Below, in pieces: positions 13,288-27,200 of a stretch of DNA of 64,000 nt. The notes beneath the pieces were generated by a model. It was not told where the DNA came from and ran no database searches. It worked only from the letters and a program-made list of their open reading frames with translations. Positions within the stretch are counted from its first letter, which is position 1. Each line of letters starts with the position of its first letter. The position numbers and the translations under genes are program-made. Origin of the DNA: Anseranas semipalmata (Eukaryota > Chordata > Aves > Anseriformes > Anseranatidae); contig VXAA01001518.1 in the NCBI GenBank assembly GCA_013399115.1, forward strand, positions 479,856 to 543,855, given 5' to 3'.

Positions 13288-16200
13288 AATGTTAAAGCTC
13301 TAAAAATAGATCTACTCCTCTCGATTTCTGTTAATCATTTTGTTAGCTGGTCTTAGGCATTATATATGTACAAAGGGAGTGAGATTCCTCCTTCCTTATG
13401 CATTTGTAGATTTACTAATATTCTGCAGGCTGAGAACTCCTTCAGAGATATTTTCTTTTAAGAGGTATTCTAGAAAATGATTAGGACTGATAATTTCCAG
13501 CCATTTGGTGACACATATTTGCAGGCATCTAGAAAGGCTGGAGCCTGGAGAGGTTTTCTAGAATAGCAGTCCTGTATCACCACAATTGCACACTGTATAG
13601 AGTAGTCCTAAGAAAGCAGATGTTTAGCAATGTTTTTCTAGGATTTGTTCAAATCTGCTTCTCCTGGCCTCTGCTGACACCACTACCTTTCACATATAAA
13701 TATTTTTTTCCTGAAGTATCATGGCTTTGACTTGTCACAAGAAAGCAATTGCTTCCCAAAATCTCATGGCACAGAAAAACTAAACAAGCTAGGTAAAATT
13801 TGCCAGGTAAAAAAAGACTCAGGGGATTATATTTTGTCAGCTATTTAGAACAACCTGTTATCTGTACATTGCAACAAAACAGTGGCAAAGACATATGAGC
13901 AATAATTACCCAACCTGCATATAGAAAACATATCAAGCTAATGCATATAGTCAGCCATAAGTCATAAGCTTCAAATTTACAGCAGTAGTTTCTTGACCAT
14001 TAACTTTGACATTATTTCCTGGGCAAGCAAACCCCTTAGATACAAATGTTCAAGACTATCTGAAAGTAAGGAAAACCAGGCTCTAGCACCATATGAGCCA
14101 AAAAGAAGGCTCTCTAACAAATTGTGATATGCTCCAAGTTATTTCCTCAGTTTTATCATCTGTACCCAGAAACATTTACTCTTTTAACAAGAAGCCAAGA
14201 AGAAACAGCAGCATGTTTATGATATGCTTTGCTAAATTTCATTTTTAGCTTTGTAGTTTTTTCCTCAACCAAGAACAAAGCAAATCCCATTTGCAACTGG
14301 TCTTTATTCCTGCCTTAGCAGGAATTATATATCCAGCTACTTACAGTTCAATAAACTCAAATCCTGCATGAATAAAATGAACAAAGCACATAAGCACATG
14401 CTTCTCTCCCACAAACACCAGTGAGATGTGAGCCTGTGCTTGAAAGATATGAACAAAAGTGGGAATATTTATGCTTGTAAAACTACGTCGGGTTAGAGAT
14501 ACCAGTGTTAGTTGTAGAGGATCTGTGTAAAGGTGCTAGATCAACCCTGAAAATGGAATAGTTATACTGGTGTGATGTTACTCCCATGGTAACTTGGCCC
14601 GATTCCCGAGCAGGAGTAACTAGCTCTAGCACGGCATTGTGCTGATGCAGCTTGGCATCTCTGCTCACAAAACTACCTTGTGTTCTCATCATTGCAGCAC
14701 TGCTCAGTGTGGAAATACTCCCCACGAGACTATGGGTTTGTACAGATTTTGAATTCAGTAAATATATTCCTTTGCACAATGTAAGATGAGGCTAAGTATG
14801 CTTATATGAGTAGTCAGTGATGTTTCTTCTATGTTTCTTCTACTTTATGCCTTGATTTGGCTATTTTCAGCTTTTTCAAACCAGCTAAAGTGATAAACAG
14901 CAAAGCTATTGGCCAAGCAGCAAAGAGGACTTTTCAAGACCTTGGCATCAAGTTCTGCTGGTCTGGAGCTTTGAGAGCTCTTAAGGGTTCCTCCAGAGAA
15001 ACTTCAATGCTGGGAAGCCCCTGAGAGTGATTGCAGTTTTCACAGAGCCTGGGGTAATGCTGCTATAGGCTGTTACACAACAACGATTGTAAGAAGCAAC
15101 GACTGCATTCTGGTGAGACTGAGCTCTTATAATTGCTCCTTCGGCCCAAGGGAACTGCAGACATTCCACACAGCATCAGCGATTAAGCTCTTAAAATGCC
15201 ATGGATTTGGAAATGGAGGAACAATGCCATGAAGAATATATGGCCTCATTTCTTCCTTCCAGCCCCTCAGTACCCTGGTATCCAGTTCTAAATCACACAA
15301 AATGACAGCATCTGTGGGATGGAAGTAAACGGGTTGTACCATGGATGTTGAACTTGGTATTTTTGAGTTCCTTTGTCGGGAATCAGATGGATTTCTGATC
15401 TTTTCAGCCAAAGAGTGGAAGAGATTGCTGTGGTTCTGGACACTTATTTGCAGAAAACATGTTAGAAGCCTAATATCAGCACAAACTTGCATGGTGGATA
15501 ATACCCGGCATAGTGATGACCTTCTTGTCTATAACTCATAGCTTAAGAAGTGTTTTGGGATTCCAATTTAATGTGATAAAATGTCATCACAAACATGAAA
15601 TTCTAAAGCCATCACTCAATGATTATAATTAGCCTGCGGCAGACTGCTTTGAATACTAAAGCAACTATAAAAGGTGAAAATTCTCATAATTAGCAAAGAT
15701 GCAGAAAACATGCAAGGCTGACTCATGGTTAGGAAGGCTCCAATTAACCCGGCCCAGATTGAGATGATTAGGAGGGCAGCTCTGATTGTGCAAAGGATAT
15801 AAAAACAGTTACTGTGGTATTAAGTCTCGTATTTTTCCATCCCTGGTCCTGCTTTTCCGTGCTATCTTCAGACACATCATCTGTGAACATAATTGTTTCC
15901 TGACCTGCCTGCAGAAAAACAAACATAAATCCAGTAAACCCTGATGATACTCCACAAATGTTTTCAGACATTGAGTATGATCTGAACAACAGATTTCTAC
16001 CTGGATGTCATGCAGCCCTGTTCGAGTTGCTCAATTATACTGCAGGGAAGTCTAGACAAAAAGGATTGGTGAAATTACTACCCCTGACTAATAAAAGCAA
16101 GAAACCATTTCTCTCCATATGTTGGCACCTTGCTGACACAACATCTCACACTCGTCCTCTGATCATTTGCATCATCATAGTTGAAAAGCTGCTTAGCCTG

Positions 16201-17285
16201 GACTGATCATACACCTAACAAATTCAGCGGGCACATCTCATTGACTTGAGCAAGGGGAGATCACCACAACTCCTTCACATACAGAGTGCAGGAGCGAGAC
16301 CTGTCCTGTCCTGCCAAGTACTGTGCAAAGCCAGAGTGCTGCAATGTGCATGAGAGCCACAGATTAATTCTGTTTTAACAGCAATAATTTAGGTACTTCT
16401 GATAACTGGGGCAGCAGGGATTTCAGTGTGAGCCAATTGCTCAGGCACTTCCCCAGCTTCTCAAAAGTGTTTGGTTTGCATCCCCTACCCTAAAACTAAC
16501 TCAGATATGTCTGCATGTGCTGCAGTTGTATCTCGGTGATGCATCTTAGGACAGAGCAATAAACACCTGTATTCATTTAAAGGATAGATGAAGAAACAGC
16601 CATAAGCAAAACTGCAGCTTTCCCAAGCAAAAAATAAATTACAGCTAAAAATCTAAAAGTGATCATGAATAAGATGGGCAGGGTAAAATATATATATATT
16701 TTTTTCTCTAATGCCCATGCACACACCCACCATTAGCTGGGATATATAGGACAGTTCATTGCAGAAGATAGGTTCTTATAGAAGCAACACTGATAATGTT
16801 TTTGGAAATTTCGTTTGCTGTAAGAGATGCTGCCAAGCATTTAAGGTTCAGGACCTTACAGATTTTTTTTTTCCAAGATGCTGTGAGCTCTTAGAAATTT
16901 CAGATGCTTCAACCCACAACATCATTTCTCGTCATACACTGCCATGAAGATACCACCTGTTCTCCTTGAGGATCTGTCCAAATTCAATGTAAGGATCTTT
17001 AAATTCTTGATATTCAATATTTAAATATTTGCTGCCTTCGTGCCAGCAGCATAGAGTCTTTCTATAGAGAAGACAGATCCTTCCTGGGGACCAGCTGCAA
17101 AATATCTCTCTGTCTAAAGACAACATACATGCATGCAGCCTAATTTTGCCTAACACAGAGAGGTTACTTTGACCAATGCAGACCTGCTGCTGAGGTGGGT
17201 GGAAAAGAGCCAACAACTCAGGAAAGATCTAAGGTCCATCAATCAACATGCCACCAAAATCCACACAAAATCCAATGATGAGGGA

Positions 17286-17317
17286 GTTTGTTTGTTTGTT
17301 TGTTTTTTTGTTTGTTA
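17286..17317. repeat. (TTTG)n microsatellite
   Basis: Tandem TTTG units interrupted once by a longer T-run. Confidence 0.9.
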
Positions 17318-18003
17318 TTGTCAATATCCGACCCCAAGTAAGACTGTGTAAATAGCCAGGATATAGTGAAGGAAATTTCTTTTTTGTTTCACCTCCAAAT
17401 AAATCCAATGAAAGAAGAATGGAGAAAATAGTGTAGTTTACATCAAATCAGTTAAATAAAATAAAAACAGAAAATTGAAAAAAAAAAAAAAGAAAGTCTT
17501 ACAGCAATACTACTAAATGAGTTGGTTAAGTATCTGTGATCCAAAAGCCTTAAGTCAGACACTAAAACTTGAGGACAAAGCCCTCAATAGGTAAGCAAGT
17601 GAACTTCATTTGCAGTTATATCATGCAAGCTGACTTATATCAGCTGGGATTCTTGGCTATGTGTGCAGGAACCTTTCTGATAAAATAATTAGTTTGATTT
17701 CCAGAAGAGGGGAGCCCCAGTACAATTGATTTACAAGAGGACATTTGTCACAGGGCCAGCACAGATATATTGCTGCTGCAGAGGGTCTATTGTGTAGGTT
17801 GACTGTCTTCATAAGTTGCAGTATTTGTAGTCCTGAATTTCTAGGCAGAAACATGGCAAATTGCTGCAGTCTGACTAGTGATTTGCAACATGCACTGTAA
17901 AATTTTGATGACATATGATATTTCAATTGAAGTCATTTCATGACTTCTTGCAATTCACCTGAACAACCTCAGTGTTACACTACTAGCATGCGTTTCTTGC
18001 ACT

Positions 18004-18036
18004 CAGTATTACTGGTATTACCAGTATTACTGGTTT
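18004..18036. repeat. Short imperfect tandem duplication (~18 bp period)
   Basis: AGTATTACTGGTATTACC is followed by a near-copy AGTATTACTGGTTTCAC. A tiny local duplication with no evident function. Confidence 0.7.
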
Positions 18037-20365
18037 CACACTGGAGGTATTTGGTGGCACTAAGACCAGATAGAGTTACCAATTCACCTCATGAAATGAA
18101 AACTAGCTGCTTTTCTTTCATCAAGGAGAGTTTTGCCAGCATCAACTAACAGAGGCAGTTTTCCAGCAGTGTCCTTCTTTTAGTGTGTTTTGAGACCACT
18201 ATCAAGAAAACTCACCTAGGAAAATGGTGATGGATTTAGAAATGGAAGATAAGTGTATCTGCAGAAAATAGCCTGACAAAGAGGGACAGGCCTACATGCT
18301 GGGTCAGGTGCCCTCTCCAATATAACTGACAAGGTTGTGTCATTTGATCTTGTGCTAACCCCTCCTTCTCATTTGAAAGGAAAACAGCTCTGTGGGTAAG
18401 GAGGGAGCCTTAGTCCAGTAGGTTCCCTCTACACAAGGATACTGAGGACCAGGACTTCAGGATATGGCCAGAGACTTCAAGGGAAAACCCAAAGGTTACC
18501 GTTTGCACTTGATGGGAAAGGGATTTCTGCATGAGAAATACTCACTTTAATGCATCCTTCTAAGCTCACCATTTACTTGGGGGCCTGAGAGCTGCTCGTG
18601 CACTTTTGTTATCAAGAGCAAGAGAAGTGATAGCACAGAGACATGGGGCAGAGGGACAGCACTGGGCACCTTGGAGGCATGTTGCCTTGGGCTTCCCAGA
18701 GCTTGTCAGATAAAAACTGAGGAAACAATGCCCCAACACTACTGTTGAGGATAGAGAAGCTGAATACTGCCAGGGTTGTGGAAGAGAGGGGAGAAGGCGG
18801 AGAGAAAACTTGGTAAGAAAGGAGATGTTGGCATGAGTGGCTGGTGAAGAAAGAACTGGGTCATGTCCTATAGAGGCAATTATCTAGTCAGCTCTGTCTG
18901 GGAAACTTAAACATTTGGTTGCATTTAGCATAGCTTCAGGGCAGCTGTAAATTGTTTATCTGCTGATAGCCTGTGAGGGTCCATATGTCAGCTCAGGGCT
19001 GCCAATTCCCTCACCCGCTCTTCCCAGTCTCTAAGATGCCCTGTACACCGTGTGAGGTGCCAATTCCTGGTGCTGCCCAAGGTCTTAGCTCCACATTCGC
19101 TCTTAAAAAAATCCCTGTATGTTTCCTCTAAAACTAATGTAAGGGAACAGGTACCTGACAAAATGGTCCTGTAATATGCATTAATACTGAATATCTTTTC
19201 ATTAAAGAAAGGGAAAATTCTAATATTAAAGAGGAATATATTTTATTGAAGAATTCAGTCTTTCAAAGACATAAGTATTTGGTATAGAATTTCAAGCTCA
19301 GTAAAAGGCTGCTTATACAAATATGGTCATGATATAATCTTGAAAAATATTAACAGTTTTCAGCAACAAGGGAGCTTTACGAGGGAGGGAAAACAATATT
19401 GACTCATGGTGTTTATTCATAGCATAGTAAAGTTGCCCACACCTGAGAAATTTCAGTAATTAAACACCTAATGCTAAATTCATATAAGGAAAGGTTAAGC
19501 AAATTCTACAACTTAAAGGGAGATAGAAAAGCTGATCACCATGGGTTTTAAAAAAAGAACAAACATTACTTTTAATTAGAGTGCAAATGGACATAAATAA
19601 CATTTGGAAAAAAATGCCCTTCACCTGACCCTGCAGTATTTGCTTAATTCAGTCTTTTTTGTATTCTTGTCCCTGCAGTGATTCTCAGCGGCTCACAACT
19701 GCATGGTTTGCAATGTTCCAGTCATCCAGCTCCCATCCTGGACCCATAATGACCCATTTTAGAACCCCTTCCCCAGACAAAGCAAACACTCAAACTGATT
19801 GTTGCCCATCATCTGAAAATTATTTATCAGCATTTTCATTGCAGTTACTACGAACATGATACCTCAGAGGGACTAATCTGACACCACTTTAGACACATAC
19901 TCACAGGTATACTCATCCTGGGCTATTCACCAGCTCTGTTAGCTGCTGTTGGATGCATGTAAGGGCCCTCATCCTAAAGCAGCTATTTGAGCTAGATGAA
20001 TTGCAATACCTATTTCTCTCCTTTGACTATAGCCAGGAGGGATATCTGATTTTTGTGTGTCTGAGCAAGGACAGATGTATGCCACTACTTCCCTTTTTGT
20101 GTGGTCGTGCCCTTCCATAACACCTTGGCTACAGACTTCTCAGGGGAAGACTCATTTCCTGAAAAGATACTGTTTGTCATTAGACTCTTAAATACTTATA
20201 GTGCCAGTGTTGCTATTGAGCTTGATATTTTATTTTTAAAAAGCGTTTGTCTTTTAAGAAATAATTTCGTTACATTGAACCTTTTTACAGATGTTGAATA
20301 AATGCCTGATTTAAGACCCTCAGTTTCCTTTTAAGATCAGAATATCTCTTTATCTCAATTCTCAG

Positions 20366-20465
20366 TCTGGCAAAGGCTTATGTGCATATCTTTAAATACA
20401 TCTTGATGGCTTCACTGAAGCCAATGGGATTATTCACAATGTTTCTGGCTTGGCAGTTTAATCTG
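20366..20465. mobile_element. Decayed palindromic repeat (non-autonomous DNA-transposon-like)
   Basis: The segment has the layout of a palindromic repeat common in sauropsid genomes: CTGGCAAAGGCTTATGTGC on the left, a central inverted repeat GGCTTCACTGAAGCC at 20408-20422, then ATGGGATTATTCAC and a degraded right arm. The arms are heavily diverged. The assignment rests on recalled similarity to such palindromes, not on a database match. Confidence 0.5.
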
Positions 20466-21134
20466 TTTTTGCAGGAATGAGGACTTGGTCTCTCTTCCTG
20501 ATGTGCATAGGTGTTCCTCACCAGATGCGGCTCAAGGACATGTATAGCATGCTTCTCCGCTTCTGTGCCATTCATATCACCATTCACATTTAATTTAATT
20601 AAAAAACAACAGAAGATGCCATGGTAAGTTTTACACTGGGCACAAAGTCAGATTTTCTTTTTATTGGCAAAGCTGGATTTAACTTCATCAAGCAATTCCT
20701 CTCTTATCCATAACAGAGCCACATCCAGCACTTCTCCAGAGTATCACTTGAAAGAAATAATGAATAACATTAAATGAAAGTTTCATTTTTTCTTTAAAAA
20801 ATGAGCTTTAACATCATAAAATGTTGTATTCTCATTCTGAGTCAAATATCTTCTTGTTATTTTTTCTAGGAGAAGTGCTCAGCAAGGCTTTGTTCTTGCC
20901 TGAGTGTTGTATGACTGTAACAAATCACTAAAATGTCCCTGAGATGTTTCACATCAGGGAAATTGAAACCCTGAAAAATATATGTCCTTGGCACGGTCTT
21001 CCTATATATTGTGAAATTGCTACTATAATTGCAGGACTTGGTATGTTATGGGAAATAGGCCTTTTCTTTTAAGGCCTCTTTTTTTCTGCACAGCTCATAT
21101 TTAACTTGAAGCAGAGATAAGTGTATCCTTATTT

Positions 21135-21244
21135 AGCTCAGTACTTAAACACATGCTTAAATCTAAAGATGTTCCAGTCCATGAGACTTAAGAATTTGAT
21201 TAAATGAAGTCATTTACTTGAGTGCATTGCCAGATTAAGATCTT
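21135..21244. mobile_element. Decayed palindromic repeat, same type as 20366-20465
   Basis: The left arm CAGTACTTAAACACATGCTT and the right arm (TTACTTGAGTGCATTGCCAG) are approximate reverse complements. They match the outer arms of a known style of palindromic element (CACTTAAGCACATGCTTAA-like words). The centre is scrambled. It lies less than 1 kb from the copy at 20366-20465. Confidence 0.5.
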
Positions 21245-24200
21245 CAGAAGTAAAATACCAGTATGAATATAGGCTGCATCAGGGTCTAAAGCTATAACTT
21301 TGCTAGTAAAGCAAGCATTGACAGGGGACGCTCTCTGGCCCTGAAGGAGGCTGGCATGTTCTGTCAATGTCAATACTATTGAACTGTCCCATAGTCTGAA
21401 AAAAGAGTAACTGCAAATAAACAGTCTGGTGGGAATGGTCCCTGGGACATGCCAGCACCCAGCCTGTGCCTGGAAATTGCTGGGGACAGAAAGTAGTTTT
21501 CCAGGCCAAAGCTATGCCAGGGACTTCCCTAGAGACTTAATAGTTTTGAAGATTAATTCCAGTGCCTATGTCATGCCATCACCTGGAATCATCTCCAAAA
21601 GCAATTGCCTTGGTCTTAAGAGGTTGGACCCTAACGTCTGTACTTCGGTTGGCTGTATCATGCCCAGTACCTAGATCAAGTTTCATGGTACTGTTCAGTA
21701 ACAGTTTTTATACATGTGGATCTTTGAGGTAGTCAGAAGAGAACAAATACTTCTTCAGGACTAGATGCTGTCACTGTTTCTAGCTGTTTTCACAGCTAGA
21801 TGATACTTCCCTGAAATTCTTACAGGAACAGGTGACTTTGTCACTGTTTGCTTTTCTACCTAAGATGGAAAGTTGATCTGACTGCAAAACTAAATTTTGC
21901 CTTTTTTTTTTTTTTTTATGTAGAGACAAAACAAGATCACACATCCTGCAAATCCTACATATTTGATATTTGGGTGTACACACTGTGGATAAGAGCTTAT
22001 CTCTGAACATACTAACCTTGCGGCTGCCAGAAGCTGCAACTCCCTTGACATAGAGCTGAAACCAATGGGGCTTCTCCCAAGAGAAAGTCTGCTTCTGACA
22101 GACAGCATATTTTTGTAGATTAAGATTTATCTTCAGCGCGATAAGTGTGAAAAAAGTCCAGTCCATACTGATGAGAGGAAAATAAGATCAAAACATATTA
22201 TGCCAGAATTGCAATAGAAACAGAAAAGAAAAAAAATATTTTGGACCAAGATTTCTCTATTTGTGGAGACCTTAACTCTTCATACAATTGACATTCTTAT
22301 TCAAATTCCCATGTAAAAAAACAAATCTATCCATGCCTGATTCTAAATTCTTTCATGATCTGTTCTCAAGTGGCTTATTGAAACAAAAATAATGCTCTTT
22401 GTCCTTTACAGAGGAACTCAACGCAACATCCAGCATATAGCTGGGAGGTGCCAAAGCCCAGAATGAGAATCAAGCTTACAGCAGAGGGCTGTCACAATAC
22501 TTTATCCTGGAATATATCTCTTCTCCAGCAGAAGCTGTGCTAATCTCTTCAGAAATTTAGTACTTAAACAGGGTAGACTCTGATGTGTTCTTAGGAGAAC
22601 TACACAGCTGATATTGCCAAAATACTGGTGTTGCAAGAAATGGTGACACCATTATCAATCTGTATTAGAAATACTGCCTGGAATATCCAGCAGGCTGATG
22701 CAGAGGGGCTGAAGTTAAGCAGTACAATGATGAAGTACCATTAATTTTTCTCTGGTTAAGGCTGTATCAGCATTTCCACTAGAAATACTCGCTTCCAGAG
22801 GCTTGTATAATTCAGCCTGGAAAATGTGCTCTGAGCAGAAACTTGGCACAAAATGTTCCTAGCAGGGACAGTATTTTCTTTTTCAGAGCATGAAGAAATA
22901 TCCATTTATTTTTGTTTCTGAGACAGAAAAGCAGAGGAAAGTTAGACATTTCTAAGATAAAGGAGTGCTGAAAAAAGTAATGCCTACTGTAAAAAGAACA
23001 CAAATAATAGAGTTTTAGGAGATAAAAAGTGCAGAAAAATGAAAATTTAAGCTTAATTATTTTCTGAGTTTTCTTACAGACAATTTTCTGTCTGAAGAAA
23101 GTTTTGAGCTATTTGAATGCTGTTATAAATTAGCTACTTCTGTACCAGACTCTGCACTTTGATGTATCCAAGCATCTTCCATTTATTTCAACAGGGTTAT
23201 GCTCTCAGAGTTTAAAAAAAATTTTTTTTTTTTTTGAAGGGGTTGAGAGCACACACAGAAGATTAAAGTACAAAATAAGTTGAGATGCAAAGGAAAGATA
23301 GCCTCAGGGAATGGGAAGGAAAAACTTTACTTTCTCTAATGAGGAAGCAGGAAGAAAACACGAATAGTGTTGTGGGCATGTTGATACGATAGAGAGGAGA
23401 CAAAGAAACATGGAAAGATGAAGTTCAGAACTGCTTCACACTTCCTTGTTTTCAGCAGGATTTTGACTGGGGGTCTTGGCAAGGAGGTCAAATCCCTATG
23501 GTTGGCCTGAAAACCCACAACCCACATCAACTTTGTGGTTAAGCAACGTTGCACACTGCTATAGGTAGGCTGAGCATCTACGTTTCACATTGGATCCTTC
23601 ATTTTTAAGCCATGAAGGAGGTAGAAACACTTGGGGAAAAGAAAGCCTTGTGGATTAAGAAGAAAATCTTCCCAAAATCTTTATTCTACCTGACCGATAT
23701 GTCAGCAGCAGAAGTTGTACCTCTCCAGTGCCAGGCAGGTGAGATGATGTGTGGGACTCCGTAGTGAGAAAGAGGGATCTCTCAAAGAATACATTTAAAA
23801 AGGCCCTAAAAAATTCTTGGTCTGCTGTGATCACACATTCCAGATTACTTCTGGGGAAATTATGAATGCAGGCACTCAGAAACAGGCAGGTACAGGCAGG
23901 AGACTGTGGTGCTGCTGCTTGTAAGAAGGCAGAGAGTAAACAATGATGGCATGAAACATCTACGCTTGCAGCATGGTGTGCATCATCCAGCTCTCATTCA
24001 CAGCTTTATCGGATGTGGAAGCAGCTCTGAATCTCCTTCCCAAGGGTGTGTGAAGCCCTTCTTTGGTGCAAGCGGAAAACAGGTTATAGAGAGGCCCACT
24101 GACTCGGTCTGTGATATTCCTTTATACAAGACTACGGTGAAAAGAAGCATTTGGGGAGATGGATGAGCTTCTTTCCCTGTTCTGTCTCCTTCCTTGTTCA

Positions 24201-27200
24201 AATACCTTTTTGCTTGAGTAAGATTGTATAGACCAAGAATCAAAGTTTTGACTGTCTATAATTCGATTACATTATCCTCCCCACAACATGCTTCATTTGG
24301 TTTCCACTTCACTTCAATCTGGGGATTTCCATCACAGTGACATACTTCTGAGACAGTCTTAACATCATTTTTTATTTAGAGCCTTGTTGAAGGATACACT
24401 ACCTCTTTGTGAAGTATCTCTTTTCCCTAACACTACAACTTGTCTCTTGTTCACTAATTGCTTAACTTTGCTTCCTTTTAGCGTTTCCTGGGACTTCAAA
24501 TGAGAGCTTGAGGTACTCAAAAACCTAGCATTGCAATGAAAAAGAAGTTATTAAAGTTTATAATTACAAAAAAATTAATCAGAGACTTAGCATGGTGCTT
24601 CCTTAAGGACAATAAGCCAAGCTCTTGTCATAGTGAAATATGGAATATCTCCATTGAAATAAATCTTAATTATACTTGAGTCACTACTCAGTGTGACTTA
24701 ATTAAGAGCAGAGCAGTGAGAGCCTTTTGGGAAAAAAATAACACTGATTATACAACTACTTTACCTCATATTTCTTCCTTCCCCCCTTGTTCCTTTCTTT
24801 CCCACTACAGAGAATTTCAAAACTAGAGTTGCTCAACAGAGCTCAGATAGATATTAACATGTGACAGGTTACATCCTACACAGGAATTTTTTGAGGTAAA
24901 AATCTGAGAATGATAGTCTTGAAGGTAATCTCTAAATTATACATGCAAGGCGCCATGCATTCATGCCTATCTTGGCCATAAAAAGTATGTTGATCTGTTA
25001 GGCAATAAATTCATGAAATTTCAAGTACTGGACTACAGAGGCAAAACCCTAATTCTAACAGAAAAGATAGAGGAGTAGATTAGCTACAGTTAAACCAGCC
25101 AGTATGGAAAAGTGGAAAAGTGTAATGGAAAAAATTGCAGAAGGACACCTCCACTCCAGCCTCCTGAGTGCAGCATGCAACAATGGCTATATAGTATAGA
25201 CAGATACATTGTTCAACAAGCATATCAACAATGAAGAGGTTCATTTGTCGTGGTTTCACTTCTTACTGGATAGAAAGCATGCAAAGCCAGCTGTATCATG
25301 GCAATAAACCTGTTGACTTCAACAGAGTTATCTCAACAATGAACTTAAACAAACATTGAGGGAATTAAACCAAACCAAGCAGGAAAATGCACACAAGGTT
25401 CTTGTCAGCTTATGTAGAATATATATAAAAACAGACATTAGAGGAATATGTGCAATATCCCAGGGGATTTATGGTAACTGGTAAAAAGCGTATAACGAAG
25501 ATCCAGTATGCAGCATGGACCAGAGTGTCAAATTGTTTTGGTATGTGGGTTATGTCCTGTCTTCACATGTACTGAACAGGTGCCATGTGGCTGCAGAAAT
25601 GGGTAGAAATTGTTGAAAAACATTGAAAGCAAAATAAGCAAAAAAAGGAGAAGTCATTAAAAATATGGACTCCCCCCCCATCCCCAAATTGTTCCAGTGT
25701 GACTGAATTATAGAGGAAAATAATCTCTTTTAGCTTGAGAAGAAGTTTTCCTTGTTCCACAGAGACTGATATATCTGCAGAAGTAACAGCTGCAATGGTC
25801 TTTCCTCGTGGGTGGAAAATGGTTGATAAGTGAAGTAACAAAATGGCATCCATGGAAGGTCTGGTTTGTTTTTTGTTCCACTCTTGCATTGACATTGAAA
25901 TAAAAAAATGAGAGTATAATCTGCATATTTTGTGTCTGCTACTGCACATGTATGATAATGAGATAGAAACTAGTTTGACATCTCATTATACTCTAGCTCA
26001 TTTGTGTGAGCCCACCCTCAATATTAACTTCTCCTGATTTCTTAGCTCACTATTCTCTGTTAGGAGAATTCCAGTAGCAAATTTATAAGCTCTGTTCTGC
26101 ATTAACATAAACTCTATAAGCCAAACATAAACTCTGAGCTGAGTTACACCAGGGAATTATCCTTAAAATAGACTCTTGGGAGTCAAGTTTCTAAGGTTTT
26201 TTTCTTTCCTCTTTCACTTGATATTTGGTCATTTTAAGTGGGGTTAATCTCACCAAACTTGGATGAGTTGGCATTGCTGATGTCTGTGCCTGAACTAGTC
26301 ACTCTGAGCTTCCTTTATCACCAATGAACAGAAACAGGCATTTTAAAGGTGTGATTCATTCACTCCAAATGCGCAGCTGTAAAAAGGGCCAGAGGTGTTG
26401 GTCCCTCCCTTATATCTATAAAGGAAGGTCAGATATTAATATCTACATTGTCAACATCCAAAGTTAGATGAGATGAATCTGTGTTTTGATGGCTTTGGAA
26501 AAAGTTACTTTCTTTAACACAAAGCATGACAGAGATCCCTGGGATACATCTCTGTGGTACAAGAGAAGACCAGTAACTTCCATTGTGACACACAGAGCAG
26601 TTGGGAAAAGACGCTTCCAGAAGTGATACCCAGGGGTCACAGTTGTGCTATGATAATCCAGTTTTGTATGGACAGTGGAGGAAAGATAAGAAGAGGTATG
26701 GAAAACTTGACATCCAGAACCGACTGTTCTAAAAAGGGTGGATATTACACAACGTCTTTGAGATGCAGATCAAAGTCAGTAAATACTTCCCAACTAGAGA
26801 CACATATGAGCCATATCCCAATACTAAAACATCCCCTGCTCGTAAATCTTACTAAACTATATAGATCTCAGTTTTGCGGCTGACCCTTGAATATCTTGGA
26901 TCAAATCAACAACCTTGATCTTGATACACCTGAAGTATAGATCTGGATTCAAGCTTTGGAAGCTTTGCCTATCTAGAAAGTTTATCTTTCTCTAAAACTT
27001 ATTACGCACAAAAGGTCCCTTGAACAACCAAGAGCTTTGACCACTCCTATAACACAGAGGTCATTTTTTTGGCAAATGGTAATGGCAAAGTACAGAAAGG
27101 ACAGAGAAGAGAAAAAACTGCATATCTTGAAAACAGAAGCAGCTAATGAACATTAGAACTGACATTCACATGGCTTTTTGTGCTGCAGGTGAATTTTGTC

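Larger units (their letters stand above)
4263..20365. other. Long noncoding stretch, no gene recognised
   Basis: About 16 kb of AT-rich DNA in which I see only microsatellites, homopolymer tracts and one assembly gap. The longest open frame (5971-6624, 217 codons) starts at TTG right after a stop, crosses a poly-T run, and lies in pyrimidine-rich DNA where stop codons are rare, so I do not call it a gene. Conserved regulatory elements could be present but cannot be seen without alignment. Confidence 0.5.

Noticed and set aside
14560..14640. Possible tRNA-derived SINE, from a GGCCCGATTCCC word resembling a pol III B box
   Set aside because: Two mismatches to the B-box consensus, no convincing A box at the right distance, and no tail.
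15127..15492. 121-codon minus-strand frame
   Set aside because: No recognisable family, no supporting splice or start context, and overlapped by other short frames.
21780..22166. 128-codon minus-strand frame
   Set aside because: It crosses a poly-T tract giving a Lys run and has no recognisable family.
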